Shown: positions 45,389 through 54,947 of the stretch, in pieces
How the letters are laid out: the number at the start of each line of letters is the position of its first letter
How positions within the stretch are numbered: position 1 is the first letter of the stretch
Assembly: GCF_030408855.1 (NCBI RefSeq)
Contig: NZ_CP047358.1
Coordinates: 2,294,001-2,358,000 of the forward strand
From: Corynebacterium glaucum
Lineage (GTDB): Bacteria > Actinomycetota > Actinomycetes > Mycobacteriales > Mycobacteriaceae
Direction: 5' to 3'
Length of the DNA: 64,000 nucleotides
Position numbers and translations under genes: made by a program
Notes under the pieces: generated by a model
The model's database searches: none
What the model was told of the DNA's origin: nothing
What the model saw: only the letters and a program-made list of their open reading frames with translations

Positions 45389-46231
45389 TTATCGACGCCC
45401 CTTCCGACGCGCCTTCTTCGCCTTCTTCTCTTCTCGAGCCGCGCGCTCGAGGCGGTAGATCTCGTCGGCCTCCTCCACGGTCGGGGCGGTGCCTCCAAGC
45501 GCCACCGGCATCCAACCCTCGCCCTCGCCGGAACCGTGGGCCTCGGCGTACTCGGCGCGGGTGGTGTCGAGCAGCGCCTGCATGTCAGCTTTCAAGCGTG
45601 CGGTATCTGCTTCGGCGTCCCCGGTGAGCTCCACGGGCGCGCCGTAGCGGATGATCACCGGCACGTTGCGGAAGCGCTTCGGCAGGTCTTTCGTCCACAG
45701 CCGCTGCGAGCCCCAGATGACGCACGGGACGAGCGGCACGTCGGGGGCGTACGCGATGCGCGCCGCGCCGGTTTTGAAGTTCGCGAGCTCGAAGGAGCGC
45801 GAGATCGTCGCCTCCGGGAAGATGCCCACGAGCATGCCGTCTTGAAGCTCGCGTACGGCGGCATCGATGGAGGAGCCGCCGCGCTTGCGATCCACCGGCA
45901 CGTGGCGCATCCTGCGCAAGATCGGGCCGAGAAGTTTGACGTCGAAGACGCTCTTCTTCGCCATGTAGCGCACGAGGCGCTGCCCGCGCAGGTGCGGGCC
46001 GACCGCGGCGAGGATGAAGTCGTAGTAGCCGGTGTGGTTGCCGGCGAGCAGCGCGCCGCCCGTTGCCGGGATGTGCTCGGTGCCGTACACCGTGACGTCG
46101 ATGTTGGATACGTGCAGAAAACGCCGCGCCATGCGCACCGTGGCCGGGTAGAGCCCTTCGCGCGATTCGCTCGGGTGGTCCGGGACCGGCTCGAAGTCGT
46201 CCGGGACGTGGAAGCCCAGGTAGGTTTTCAC
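45389..46231 (-). CDS. plsC: 1-acyl-sn-glycerol-3-phosphate acyltransferase-like protein
   Basis: About 280 residues from GTG 46231, which overlaps the serS stop (GTGA). The acyltransferase motifs are GNHTGYYD (NHxxxxD, motif I), [11 protein letters not shown] (II), [10 protein letters not shown] (III) and [12 protein letters not shown] (IV). It acylates lysophosphatidic acid or a related acceptor at the inner membrane. A Lys/Arg-rich C-terminal tail ([15 protein letters not shown]) may bind acidic lipids. The stop codon TAA is part of a GCTTATCGACG word. Confidence 0.85.
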   Translation of the reverse strand: MKTYLGFHVPDDFEPVPDHPSESREGLYPATVRMARRFLHVSNIDVTVYGTEHIPATGGALLAGNHTGYYDFILAAVGPHLRGQRLVRYMAKKSVFDVKLLGPILRRMRHVPVDRKRGGSSIDAAVRELQDGMLVGIFPEATISRSFELANFKTGAARIAYAPDVPLVPCVIWGSQRLWTKDLPKRFRNVPVIIRYGAPVELTGDAEADTARLKADMQALLDTTRAEYAEAHGSGEGEGWMPVALGGTAPTVEEADEIYRLERAAREEKKAKKARRKGRR

Positions 46232-47481
46232 GGTGTCAGCACGTCCTTGCCCACCCACGGACGCAGCGCCTCGGGCACGACGACGGAGCCGTCGGCCTGC
46301 TGGTGGTTCTCCAGGATGGCCACCAGCCAGCGCGTGGTGGCCAGGGTGCCGTTGAGCGTCGCCGCGGTCTGCGTCTTGCCGTCCGCGTCGCGGTAGCGGG
46401 TATTCAGGCGGCGCGCCTGGAACGTGGTGCAGTTCGAGGTCGAGGTCAGCTCGCGGTAGGTGTTCTGAGACGGCACCCACGCCTCGGTGTCGAATTTCCG
46501 CGCCGCGGAAGATCCGAGATCGCCGGCCGCGACGTCGATAATGCGATACGGCACCTCGACCTGCTCGAGCATTTCGCGCTCGAGGCCGAGCAGCTTTTGG
46601 TGCATCTCCTCGGCATCTTCGGGCTTGCAGTAAACGAACATCTCCAGCTTGTCGAACTGGTGGACACGCAGAATGCCCTTCGTGTCCTTGCCGTAAGAGC
46701 CAGCTTCTCGACGGAAGCAGCTCGACCACCCGGCGTAAAGCAGAGGACCATCTGAGAGATCGATGATCTCGTCTCGGTGGTAACCGGCAAGCGCCACCTC
46801 GGACGTGCCCACGAGGTAGAGCTCATCGCGCTCGAGGTAGTAAATCTCCTCGTCGTGCTCGTCGAGGAAGCCGGTGCCGGCCATGATCTCCGGGCGCACG
46901 AGCACCGGCGGGACGATGACCTTGAATCCTGCTTCACGCGCCTTCTGAGCTGCGAGCATGAGCATGCCCAGCTGCATCCAGGCCCCGTCGCCGACCAGGT
47001 AGTAGAAGCGCGCGCCGCCGACCTTTGCGCCACGGGCCATGTCGATGATGCCAAGCGCCTCGCCCAGGTCGAGGTGGTCTTTGACCTCAAAGTCGAATTC
47101 GGGAACCTCGCCGACGTGCTCGAGGACCTCGAAGTCCTCCTCGCCGCCGGCCGGCGCGCCTTGGATCGGGTTCGGGATAGCCACCTGCAGTCGCGCGACC
47201 GCTTCAGCGGCTTCAGCCTCGGCGGCTTCGGCTTCCTTGACGCGGTGCTTCAGCTCGTTCGATCCCTCGAGCAGCGCAGGACGATCCTCGGGTGCCGCCT
47301 GGCCGATCTTCTTGCCAAACGCCTTCTGCTCTCCGCGCAGCTCATCAGCCGTCTGGATGGCGGCACGGCGGGCTTCGTCGGCGGCCAGCAGCTGATCTAC
47401 CAAGCCCGGGTCTTCGCCTCGGGCGACCTGGGATTGGCGAACGTGGTCAGGGTTTTCGCGCACACTCTTAAGATCGATCAC
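46228..47481 (-). CDS. serS: Seryl-tRNA synthetase
   Basis: A 417-residue class II synthetase from GTG 47481 ([14 protein letters not shown]). An N-terminal coiled-coil arm (about 25-105) is followed by the catalytic domain with motif 2 [22 protein letters not shown] and motif 3 [19 protein letters not shown]. It charges tRNA-Ser. It heads a plus-to-minus divergent region with a GntR regulator and is followed, with overlap, by plsC. Confidence 0.95.
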   Translation of the reverse strand: MIDLKSVRENPDHVRQSQVARGEDPGLVDQLLAADEARRAAIQTADELRGEQKAFGKKIGQAAPEDRPALLEGSNELKHRVKEAEAAEAEAAEAVARLQVAIPNPIQGAPAGGEEDFEVLEHVGEVPEFDFEVKDHLDLGEALGIIDMARGAKVGGARFYYLVGDGAWMQLGMLMLAAQKAREAGFKVIVPPVLVRPEIMAGTGFLDEHDEEIYYLERDELYLVGTSEVALAGYHRDEIIDLSDGPLLYAGWSSCFRREAGSYGKDTKGILRVHQFDKLEMFVYCKPEDAEEMHQKLLGLEREMLEQVEVPYRIIDVAAGDLGSSAARKFDTEAWVPSQNTYRELTSTSNCTTFQARRLNTRYRDADGKTQTAATLNGTLATTRWLVAILENHQQADGSVVVPEALRPWVGKDVLTP

Positions 47482-47516
47482 GCCTTGAGACTCTACCGTG
47501 TTCACGTTCACCTTTA

Positions 47517-47545
47517 CTGGTAATAACCAGCTCCATAAAATGGAG
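47517..47545. promoter_or_regulatory. Two adjacent inverted repeats at the gntR start
   Basis: CTGGTAATAACCAG (47517-47530) has the arms CTGGT/ACCAG expected of GntR/HutC-family operators. Directly after it CTCCATAAAATGGAG (47531-47545) is a second inverted repeat that includes the proposed ATG at 47540. TAATAA (47521-47526) may be the -10 element, so repressor would shut its own gene. Confidence 0.55.
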
Positions 47546-48280
47546 CGCATGATCACCGACGGGCCCACCCCGAAGCACGCGCAGCTGCGCCAAATCCTCG
47601 AGCGCCGCATCGGAGATGAGCTCAAACCCGGCGACCCCCTGCCGGGCGAGCGCGCGCTGGAGGACGAGTTCGGGGTTTCGCGGATTACGGTGCGCCGCGC
47701 GATTGGGGATCTCGTCGCCGCAGGCAAGCTCAAGCGTGTCCGGGGCAAGGGCACCTTCGTCGCACCCAGCCAGCTGGTTAGCCGCACCCACCTGGCCAGC
47801 CTGTCGGATGAGATGCGGCACCTGAACGTTGCCGCGTCGTCGAGGATCCTCACGTCAGACATTGCCGTGCCGCCAGAGGAAGTGGCCGAATTCTTCGGCA
47901 CGGACGCAGAAACGCCACACGTGCGCCTGCGCCGCTTGCGCCTCGGCGACAACGAGCCCTACGCCATCGACGACGCCTGGTACAACGCCGACCACGTACC
48001 CGACCTGCTCGACCACGACGTCGACCAGTCCGTCTACAACGTGCTGGAGGAAATATACGAGATTGTGGTCACCGAAGCCGAACAGATCGTCTCCGCCGTC
48101 CCAGCCGGCAATACCAACGCCAGCCTCTTGGACACCACCGCGACTACTCCCCTGTTGCACGTTATCCGCCGCGCAGTGAGCGAGACCTCGGGCGGGGCCA
48201 CGCCGATCGAGTACTGCACCTCCGTCTACCGCACCGACCGCTACCGCCTTCGCACCCGCGTCGTCCGAGCGCTCGATTAA
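47540..48280 (+). CDS. GntR-family (HutC/FadR-like) transcriptional regulator
   Basis: About 246 residues from ATG 47540; ATG 47549 or GTG 47498 are alternatives. The winged helix-turn-helix is [40 protein letters not shown] (shown in part), followed by the wing [13 protein letters not shown] and a UTRA effector domain (about 90-240; [36 protein letters not shown]). This makes it a HutC-subfamily member. It is divergent from serS and probably autoregulated. The effector is unknown. Confidence 0.88.
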   Translation: MERMITDGPTPKHAQLRQILERRIGDELKPGDPLPGERALEDEFGVSRITVRRAIGDLVAAGKLKRVRGKGTFVAPSQLVSRTHLASLSDEMRHLNVAASSRILTSDIAVPPEEVAEFFGTDAETPHVRLRRLRLGDNEPYAIDDAWYNADHVPDLLDHDVDQSVYNVLEEIYEIVVTEAEQIVSAVPAGNTNASLLDTTATTPLLHVIRRAVSETSGGATPIEYCTSVYRTDRYRLRTRVVRALD

Positions 48281-48316
48281 GGGATCAGTCAGCCACGTAG
48301 ACTACGCTTAAAAGCT

Positions 48317-49351
48317 ATGGCTTCACCAGTTTCACGCACCTTGGCGGGACGCGCGTTCACCATCGCGGCCCTCGCCGGCGCTGTGGGCATCGGGTCGTAC
48401 TCGATGGTCGCGGAAAATGGCACCCGGGAGCAACCGCAGGCGGAATCGTCGACGACGGCGACCAAGGAGACGTCGATAAGCGAAACTCCGACGACCTTTA
48501 CCACTGCCGACCAGGGCTCTTGCCTGACCTGGGAGGTGAAGGACGACGGCTCGATCAGCAACTTCGAGCAGGCCGACTGCGAGGGGCCGCACCGCTTCGA
48601 GGTGGCCCTGCGCGAGGACCTGGGCACCTACCCGACTTCCGAGTTCGGCCCGGACGCGGCGATGCCGAGCCAGACGCGGCAGGCGCAGCTGCGCGAAGAG
48701 CTGTGCGGCGCGGCGACCGTGCGCTACCTCGACGGCAAGTACGACCCGAACGGGCGCTACTCCATCGCGCCGATTCTGCCGCCGGCATCCGCGTGGGAGA
48801 AGGGCGACCGCACGATGCTGTGCGGTTTGCAGGAGACCGACCGCAACGGCGAACTCGTCTTCACCTCGGGATACGTCGCGGATCAGGATCAGGCGCGCGT
48901 GTTTGAGACCGGCGAGTGCCTGACCATCGACGCCGCGAACACGCTCACACCAGTCGAGTGCGCCGAGCCGCACCAGCTGGAAATCACAGCGACGGTTGAC
49001 CTAAAGCCGGTTTTCGCCGACCACACGCCGAATGTGGACGAGCAGGACGCGCACCTCGGTGATGTGTGCACCGCGGCCGCGCAGGACTACCTCGGCGGCG
49101 AAGAGAACCTGTACCAAATCGGGCTCGACCCGTTCTGGACCACGCAGCGCACAGAGGCGTGGGAAGGCGGCTCGCGCTCGGTGAACTGCGCGTTGGTCGC
49201 CCCGCGTGAAGGTGGGCAGTTCGCGGAGCTCGTTGGCTCAGCAGTCGACGGTCGGGAGCATTTGCTTATCGACGGCGCCGCCCCGCCCGAGCAACCCGAT
49301 CGCCGACCCCTGCGCGAAGCTTCCGAGCAACCGCCCGCCGCAGCGCAGTAA
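48317..49351 (+). CDS. Septum-formation-family exported protein
   Basis: A 344-residue protein with an N-terminal membrane anchor (FTIAALAGAVGIGSYSMV), a Ser/Thr/Glu-rich linker (about 40-65) and two copies of the Septum_form-type domain. The repeated pattern is seen as GSCLTWEVKDDG...QADCEGPHRFEVA and GECLTIDAANTLTPVECAEPHQLEI. Family members were linked to division-septum formation in actinobacteria, but the role is weakly defined. It is 36 bases after gntR and 15 bases before the metallopeptidase gene on the same strand. Confidence 0.8.
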   Translation: MASPVSRTLAGRAFTIAALAGAVGIGSYSMVAENGTREQPQAESSTTATKETSISETPTTFTTADQGSCLTWEVKDDGSISNFEQADCEGPHRFEVALREDLGTYPTSEFGPDAAMPSQTRQAQLREELCGAATVRYLDGKYDPNGRYSIAPILPPASAWEKGDRTMLCGLQETDRNGELVFTSGYVADQDQARVFETGECLTIDAANTLTPVECAEPHQLEITATVDLKPVFADHTPNVDEQDAHLGDVCTAAAQDYLGGEENLYQIGLDPFWTTQRTEAWEGGSRSVNCALVAPREGGQFAELVGSAVDGREHLLIDGAAPPEQPDRRPLREASEQPPAAAQ

Positions 49352-49366
49352 CGGGAGAATGTGCGC

Positions 49367-49720
49367 ATGGCGATGATGCCAGTGACCCAGGCGGAGTTCG
49401 AGGAAATGATCAACGACGCCCTGGACACCATCCCCGAGGAGTTCGCGCGCCACATGACAAACATGGTCGTGCTCGCGCGCGACTTCAACTACGACAACCC
49501 GACGCTGCTTGGGCTGTTCGAGGGCGTGCCGCTGCCGGAGAAGCAGGCGAACCACACGGGATTTTTGCCCGATGCGGTGTTTGTCTACAAAGACGCGCTT
49601 GAGGCGATGTGCTCGAATGAAGAGGAGCTGCGCCGCGAGGTGCGCGTGACCGTACTGCACGAGGTGGGCCACTACTTCGGGCTCGAGGAGCACGAGCTGC
49701 ACGAACTCGGCTGGGGGTGA
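49367..49720 (+). CDS. Zincin-like metallopeptidase family protein
   Basis: A 117-residue protein with HEVGHYFGLEEHEL near the C-terminus, a zincin-type HExxH with a downstream acidic/His ligand. The start is ATG 49367, with GGGAG nine bases upstream. Members of this DUF1025-type family are widespread but uncharacterised. It follows the septum protein gene closely and ends before a hairpin facing the convergent phosphatase gene. Confidence 0.8.
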   Translation: MAMMPVTQAEFEEMINDALDTIPEEFARHMTNMVVLARDFNYDNPTLLGLFEGVPLPEKQANHTGFLPDAVFVYKDALEAMCSNEEELRREVRVTVLHEVGHYFGLEEHELHELGWG

Positions 49721-49735
49721 TGCCACCCCAGGTGG

Positions 49736-49758
49736 TAGTGCCACCATGGGCGGCACTA
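49736..49758. terminator. Hairpin between convergent genes
   Basis: TAGTGCC (49736-49742) and GGCACTA (49752-49758) form a 7-bp stem between the metallopeptidase and phosphatase stops. It could end transcription from both sides, although no T-run follows. Confidence 0.4.
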
Positions 49759-49767
49759 GGGAGAGAG

Positions 49768-50379
49768 CTAAGGAAGTGCGTGGTCAGCCCACTTGCGCAC
49801 GTGCCAGTGGCCGAACTCGCCCTCGGTGTCGAGGACCACGTAGGAGCAGTTGGGCAGGTAGGAACGCTCGGCATACTCAGGGGTGATTCCCCTGCCGTGG
49901 GTGGCGTTCGCCGCAAATGCGCGGATCGCGCCACCGTGCGAGACCACGACAGTGGTTCCGCCTTGTTCAACGTAGGGCATGACCGCGCCCGTATAGCGCT
50001 CCATGAAGTACGCGAACGTCTCGCCGTCTTCGATGGAGGCCTCCGGCTCGCGGCGGTAGAATCCGCGGAAGCACTGCAGGTACGCCTCGTGCGCTTCGTG
50101 GGAGTTATGCATCTCCCAGCGGCCGGCATCGACTTCTTTGATCCCGGGCACCGCGGGAATCACGTCGAAGTGCTCGCCGAATGCCAGTGCCGCGGTCTGA
50201 CGCGCGCGCAGCGCTTCGGAGGAAATCACCCGGTCAACGGTGTAGTTCGCGAGAATCTCGCGGCCCGCCGCACGCGCCTGCTCCTCCCCGAGTTCGGTGA
50301 GCGCCGCGCCCGGCAGCTGCGTGTCCAGCATGCGGTCGACGTTCGAGGTGGTCTGCCCGTGGCGCATCAAGATCAGCAT
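49768..50379 (-). CDS. Histidine phosphatase family protein (phosphoglycerate mutase-like)
   Basis: A 203-residue protein from ATG 50379 (MLILMRHGQTTSNVDRML). The catalytic RHG motif is at residues 6-8 and the second His is in VVVSHGGAIR. Its ATG overlaps the pheA stop (TGATG). Such proteins are broad phosphatases or mutases; the substrate is unknown. It follows pheA in the same operon, as in C. glutamicum. Confidence 0.87.
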   Translation of the reverse strand: MLILMRHGQTTSNVDRMLDTQLPGAALTELGEEQARAAGREILANYTVDRVISSEALRARQTAALAFGEHFDVIPAVPGIKEVDAGRWEMHNSHEAHEAYLQCFRGFYRREPEASIEDGETFAYFMERYTGAVMPYVEQGGTTVVVSHGGAIRAFAANATHGRGITPEYAERSYLPNCSYVVLDTEGEFGHWHVRKWADHALP

Positions 50380-51296
50380 CAGCGTTCCCCTTCCGTCTGC
50401 GTCTGGCCCTCGCGGGCGGCGCGCACCCAAGCCTCAGCGTCGGCGATGCGGGTCTGATCCACCGGCGCCGGCGCCCCGGACGCCTTCGGCCAGGAGCCGA
50501 GGAATCTAACCCAGCTCGCGCGCAGATACACGCCGCGCATCGCTTCGGCGACGGGCGCGTCGTCGACGTGGCCGACCAGGTCAACGAAGAAGTTGTACGT
50601 GTTCGGCTCCTGGCGCGTCGGGCGCGACTCAATGCGGGACATGTCCACCCCGCGGTACGCGAACTCCTGCAGGATTGCCACAAGCGTGCCGGGCTCGTTC
50701 GGGGTCTGGAACACGATCGAGGTGCGGTCGTTGCCGGTGCGCGCCGGGGGCACACGAACCGGCCCGACCAGCACGAAACGGGTGCGCGCGGAATCCATAT
50801 CCGCTACTCCGCGCGCGTGGACCTCAAGGTCGAAGATCTCCGCGGCGCGCTCCGGGGCGGCTGCGACATCGGCCTCACCGTCCGCCACCATCCGCGCGGC
50901 GGCCGCGTTCGAGGACGCCGAGACGAACTTCACTCCCGGCAAACGTTTCGAAACCCAGCCCTTGACCTGCTGGTAGGCCACTGGGTGGGTCGTCAGCGAC
51001 GAGGCGTCGTCAAGCGAAAAGTCCCTCCGGCTCATGATCGCAAAGGCGATCTCCAGCTCCGTCTCCGCGAGAATCTGCACGCCGGACTCGACGAGCGCGT
51101 CGGAGGTCGAGGTCACCGCACCGTCGACAGAATTCTCAATCGCGACCACCGCGAATTCTGCCTCGCCGGCGCGCACCGCATCGAGCGCGGCCGCGGGCGA
51201 ATCAACCGGCACGAAGTCCGGGTCGGGCAGGTCGAAGCGGCGCGCGGCGGCTTCGGTGAACGTGCCGGCAGGTCCGAGGTACGCGATGCGTGTCAC
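50379..51296 (-). CDS. pheA: Prephenate dehydratase
   Basis: A 305-residue monofunctional enzyme. The N-terminal catalytic domain starts MTRIAYLGPAGTFTEAA and includes the TRF motif ARTRFVLVG. The C-terminal ACT domain (about 195-275) carries the phenylalanine-sensing GTLVAIL and ESRPTRQ. It converts prephenate to phenylpyruvate and is normally feedback-inhibited by phenylalanine. The start is GTG. It is divergent from the CPBP gene. Confidence 0.94.
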   Translation of the reverse strand: MTRIAYLGPAGTFTEAAARRFDLPDPDFVPVDSPAAALDAVRAGEAEFAVVAIENSVDGAVTSTSDALVESGVQILAETELEIAFAIMSRRDFSLDDASSLTTHPVAYQQVKGWVSKRLPGVKFVSASSNAAAARMVADGEADVAAAPERAAEIFDLEVHARGVADMDSARTRFVLVGPVRVPPARTGNDRTSIVFQTPNEPGTLVAILQEFAYRGVDMSRIESRPTRQEPNTYNFFVDLVGHVDDAPVAEAMRGVYLRASWVRFLGSWPKASGAPAPVDQTRIADAEAWVRAAREGQTQTEGER

Positions 51297-51313
51297 GGCG
51301 CTAAAGTTACCGC

Positions 51314-52012
51314 ATGCGCAGGCGCTTGGGACTCGAAGTCGTGCTGGTCCTCGTGATCACTTTCGGCACCTCAGGCCTGCGCGCGGCATTGCGCTTGGTG
51401 GACTCGTTGCTCACCGCGCCGCTCAATGAGCAAAAGACAGTGCTTGTCGACGCCCAGTCCAGCGTCTCCTGGCTCGACCTCGCGCTTCAACTCACATCCG
51501 CCTTTGTGTTGGTGGGTTGGGGCGGCCTGGCCTGGTATCTGCTGGGAGAGCGTTGGCGCTGGCCAACGTGGCGCGATCTGGGACGCGGTGCCGGGTTCGC
51601 CGCGTTGATAGGGTTGCCCGGGCTGGCGCTGTACGTCTCAGCGGTGCACCTGGGGTTGAGCAAGGTCGTAGTGCCGGCTACGGATGCGGTGCAGATTCCG
51701 ACGTCGCTGCTGTGGGCGTTTGCGAACGGCTTCGGCGAGGAAGTCGTGGTGGTGATGTACCTGCTCACGCGCCTCGGCCAATTGGGGTGGAAGCCGTGGC
51801 AGGCGATCGCGGCTTCGGCGGCGCTGCGCGGCTCCTACCACCTGTACCAGGGCTTCTCCGCAGGGTTTGGCAACCTGGTCATGGGCGTGGTGTTCGCGTG
51901 GTACTTCCACAAGACGGGGCGGGTCTGGCCGCTGGTACTCGCGCACTTTCTTATCGACGCCGTTGCGTTTGTCGCCTACCCGCTACTTGATTTGTCCTGG
52001 CTTGGAATTTAG
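51314..52012 (+). CDS. CPBP-family intramembrane metalloprotease
   Basis: A 232-residue membrane protein with about seven hydrophobic segments. The Abi/CPBP motifs are EEVVVVMYLLTRL (EE pair; the usual R of EExxxR is shifted or replaced), RGSYHLYQG (the H motif) and LAHFLIDAVAF (H/N motif). Members act as CAAX-like proteases or bacteriocin-immunity proteins. It starts 17 bases after the divergent pheA start and is followed by the LCP gene with 17 bases between. Confidence 0.82.
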   Translation: MRRRLGLEVVLVLVITFGTSGLRAALRLVDSLLTAPLNEQKTVLVDAQSSVSWLDLALQLTSAFVLVGWGGLAWYLLGERWRWPTWRDLGRGAGFAALIGLPGLALYVSAVHLGLSKVVVPATDAVQIPTSLLWAFANGFGEEVVVVMYLLTRLGQLGWKPWQAIAASAALRGSYHLYQGFSAGFGNLVMGVVFAWYFHKTGRVWPLVLAHFLIDAVAFVAYPLLDLSWLGI

Positions 52013-52029
52013 GGGTCTACACTGTCCCC

Positions 52030-53376
52030 ATGTCAACGACCGGACATTCACCCCACTCCAACGACCCCCGGGACAACCTTGGCGACTACGTGCTGGGGAA
52101 AGACGGTCGTCCAATCGTGGACCGGTACGGGCGTCCGGTGCGTCGTCGCGAAGCAAGCGCCAAACAGCCTGAGCGCCCCCGCGGCGAGTATGAACCGCGG
52201 CGCACGCCGCACCAGCAGCGCCAGGAGCAGCAACGGCAAGCGGCTCGAGAACAGACGCGGGTCGTGCCGCAGCAGGAAGCGCGGCCGCGCCCGCGGCAGC
52301 AGATGCCGAGCCCGGCCACGCAGCAGCGGCCTGTGCAGCAACGGGTGCGCGCCCAACAGCGCCAAGTGCAGCACTCCCCGCACGTGTACGACGCCTATCA
52401 CGACGAGCCTGCCGTGGACGTGCCGATGCACGTCGAAAGTGGTGGGCGCTCGCAGGTGTCGAGGCGTTCAAGGAGGCGTCGAAAAGCAAAAGCTCCTGGG
52501 TGCTTTGCGGTCCTTGCCACCCTCCTGGTCCTGACCTTGGTGGGGGGCTTGTTGCTGGATGCCCGCATGTCCCGCATCCAGGCGATGCCGGCGGACCGGG
52601 TGGCGAATACTTCGGGGACGAACTGGCTGCTGGTGGGTTCGGATTCTCGGACCGGCCTGACTGAGAACGATGTGGAGCGGCTGGGAACGGGCGGCGACAT
52701 CGGCTCGACGCGCACGGACACCGTAATGCTGCTGCACATTCCGCGCTCGGGGAAGGCGACGTTGGTGTCGCTGCCGCGTGACAGCTACGTGGAGATCCCG
52801 GGGTACGGCTACGACAAGCTCAATGCCGCGTTTGCGTATGGTGGCGCGCCGCTGCTGGTGAACACGGTGGAGCAAGCGACGGGGTTGCGGGTGCACCGCT
52901 ACGCGGAGATTGGCATGGGCGGCCTGGCGAACGTGGTGGACGCAGTCGGCGGCGTGGAAATCTGCGTGGCCGAGCCGATTGACGACCCGCTGGCCAACAT
53001 CAACCTCCAGCCCGGCTGTCAGAACATGGATGGCGCAACCGGCCTGGGCTACGTGCGTACGCGTGCGACGGCGCAGGGCGATCTCGATCGCGTGGCCCGC
53101 CAGCGCGAGTTCCTCGGCGCGCTGATGAGCAAGGTCATGTCGCCGGGCGTGCTGCTCAACCCGTTCCGCCTGATCCCGCTTGCCTGGACGGTGCCGTCGA
53201 TGTTCGTGGTGAACCAGGGCGACCACATCTGGAACCTCGCGCGCATCCCGCTGGCCATGCGCGGCGGCCTGGAGACGGAGACCATTCCGCTCGGCGGGTT
53301 CATGGACACCGAAGTGGGCAACGTTGTGCTGTGGGACGACGCTGCGGCCGCCGAGCTGTTCAACTCGCTGCGTTAA
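52030..53376 (+). CDS. LytR-CpsA-Psr (LCP) family glycopolymer transferase
   Basis: A 448-residue protein. A long Arg/Gln-rich cytoplasmic N-terminus (about 1-155) precedes one membrane segment (FAVLATLLVLTLVGGLLLDA) and the extracytoplasmic LCP domain. The domain shows NWLLVGSDSRTG, RTDTVMLLHI, LPRDSYVEIPGYGYDKLNAAFAYGG and GLGYVRTRATAQGDLDRVARQREFL, with the phosphate-binding Arg and Asp residues intact. It attaches arabinogalactan to peptidoglycan. Its 3' end (53195-53331) has a diverged partial copy at 55861-56027. Its stop overlaps the convergent PTS gene by four bases. Confidence 0.9.
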   Translation: MSTTGHSPHSNDPRDNLGDYVLGKDGRPIVDRYGRPVRRREASAKQPERPRGEYEPRRTPHQQRQEQQRQAAREQTRVVPQQEARPRPRQQMPSPATQQRPVQQRVRAQQRQVQHSPHVYDAYHDEPAVDVPMHVESGGRSQVSRRSRRRRKAKAPGCFAVLATLLVLTLVGGLLLDARMSRIQAMPADRVANTSGTNWLLVGSDSRTGLTENDVERLGTGGDIGSTRTDTVMLLHIPRSGKATLVSLPRDSYVEIPGYGYDKLNAAFAYGGAPLLVNTVEQATGLRVHRYAEIGMGGLANVVDAVGGVEICVAEPIDDPLANINLQPGCQNMDGATGLGYVRTRATAQGDLDRVARQREFLGALMSKVMSPGVLLNPFRLIPLAWTVPSMFVVNQGDHIWNLARIPLAMRGGLETETIPLGGFMDTEVGNVVLWDDAAAAELFNSLR

Positions 53377-54947
53377 GAATCGATCCGCGCGGGAGGTACC
53401 GGCGCACCGACTGGCGGCGCAATCTTCGGGTACTTGCGGGTAGTCACGCTCTTGTTGGTGCTTTCGGCGGTTGACACACCAATCGCTTCTGCAGTTGAAC
53501 TCACCGGGGTCCGGTGCGGTGTCGGATCCCAGTTGCCCTCAACAAGGCGCTTCTGAGAGAACAGACCGAGGCCGAACACAGCAAGACCAAGGACGGCCAC
53601 CACGATGATGCCGATTACGCCCGGCGCGCGCGTGGCTAGGCCAAGCAGAATTCCGAACCAGCCAAAGTCCGCGTCGCCGAAGGTCGTGTTCTCCGAGCCG
53701 AATGCGCCGAGTACTTGGAGCAAGAACGCGGGCAGGAAGGTGATGAGCAGGCCGTTCACAAACGCGCCAAAGACCGCGCCGCGCCTTCCACCCGTTGCGT
53801 TGCCGTAGACGCCAGCGGCACCACCGGTGAAGAAGTGGGGAACGAGGCCGGGCAGGATAAGTGCGATGCCGAACGCAGGATTCAGCCACGCAGCAAGCAC
53901 GGCAAGACCCAGCAGGCCGCCGACGAACGATGAAATGAAGCCGATGAGCACCGCATTCTGCGCGTAAGGGAAGACGATCGGCGCATCCAGCGCAGGAATC
54001 GCACCGGGAACCACCTTCGCGGCGATGCCCTGGAAGGCGGGAATGAGCTCGCCCAAGATGGTTCGCACACCGAAGAGGATCACGGCGACAGCCACACCGA
54101 AAGACAGACCCTGCGTTACTGCCTGCATGTAGTAATTGCCCACATTTGCCGCGCCATCGGGGAAGGCCTCAAAAGCCTCTGCACTGCCCACACGCGCGTG
54201 GAGCAATGCAGCGATGATGACGTACATGAGCACCATCGACAGCGCAGTAGCCACCATAGAGTCACGGAGGAACCGCAGGCCTTCTGGAAGTTTCAAGTCC
54301 TCCGTGGAGCGCGACATCTTCTCGCCTTTACCGCCCACCAACTTGCCGGTTGCGCCGGCCGCAACATAACCGGCGGTGCCGAAGTGGCCGATGGCGATAC
54401 TGTCATCACCTGTAACTCGCCGTGTCCACGGGTGCGCGATCGCTGGCAGGGACACCATCAGCACACCCAGCAGCGCTGCGCCTAAGAGCACGACAACCCA
54501 CGAGTTGTATCCGGCTGTGGCCAGGATGATCGTGATCATGGTGGCCATAAACAGGACGTGGTGACCGGTGAGGAACACGTACCGCAACGGGGTGATTCGA
54601 GCGAGAAGGAGCGAGATAGCGAAGCCGAGAATCATCAGCCACGCGACCTGCGCGCCATACTCCTGCTGAGCAATACCGGCTATCGCTTCGTTGGTGGGGA
54701 TCACGCCTTGCGCGCCGGTTGCCCCCTGGATCATCACACCGAGCGGTTCAAGCGAGGCGACAACGAGGGTTGCGCCCGCGCCGATCAGGAGGAAGCCAAG
54801 GGTCGCTTTGATCGCGCCGCCGATAACCTGACCAGCGGACTTCCGAAGCGCTGCGAGACCGACTGCGGTGATGATGCCAATCAAGAAGGCTGGCACCGCC
54901 AGAATCTCGTTCACTATGAATTGCGCAAATCCAATCAGCGGATTCAT
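53373..54947 (-). CDS. PTS ascorbate-type transporter subunit IIC (UlaA-like)
   Basis: A 524-residue integral protein with about eleven membrane segments, of the EIIC-Ula (SgaT) family: MNPLIGFAQFIVNEILAVPAFLIG at the N-terminus, GHFGTAGYVAAGATGKLVGG in the middle and FALFGF-like helices after. It would import L-ascorbate or a related sugar acid with phosphorylation. The C-terminal ~45 residues form a hydrophilic tail. It overlaps the IIA-IIB gene upstream by four bases. No ula catabolic genes (UlaG, UlaD, UlaE, UlaF) are nearby. Confidence 0.82.
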   Translation of the reverse strand: MNPLIGFAQFIVNEILAVPAFLIGIITAVGLAALRKSAGQVIGGAIKATLGFLLIGAGATLVVASLEPLGVMIQGATGAQGVIPTNEAIAGIAQQEYGAQVAWLMILGFAISLLLARITPLRYVFLTGHHVLFMATMITIILATAGYNSWVVVLLGAALLGVLMVSLPAIAHPWTRRVTGDDSIAIGHFGTAGYVAAGATGKLVGGKGEKMSRSTEDLKLPEGLRFLRDSMVATALSMVLMYVIIAALLHARVGSAEAFEAFPDGAANVGNYYMQAVTQGLSFGVAVAVILFGVRTILGELIPAFQGIAAKVVPGAIPALDAPIVFPYAQNAVLIGFISSFVGGLLGLAVLAAWLNPAFGIALILPGLVPHFFTGGAAGVYGNATGGRRGAVFGAFVNGLLITFLPAFLLQVLGAFGSENTTFGDADFGWFGILLGLATRAPGVIGIIVVAVLGLAVFGLGLFSQKRLVEGNWDPTPHRTPVSSTAEAIGVSTAESTNKSVTTRKYPKIAPPVGAPVPPARIDS

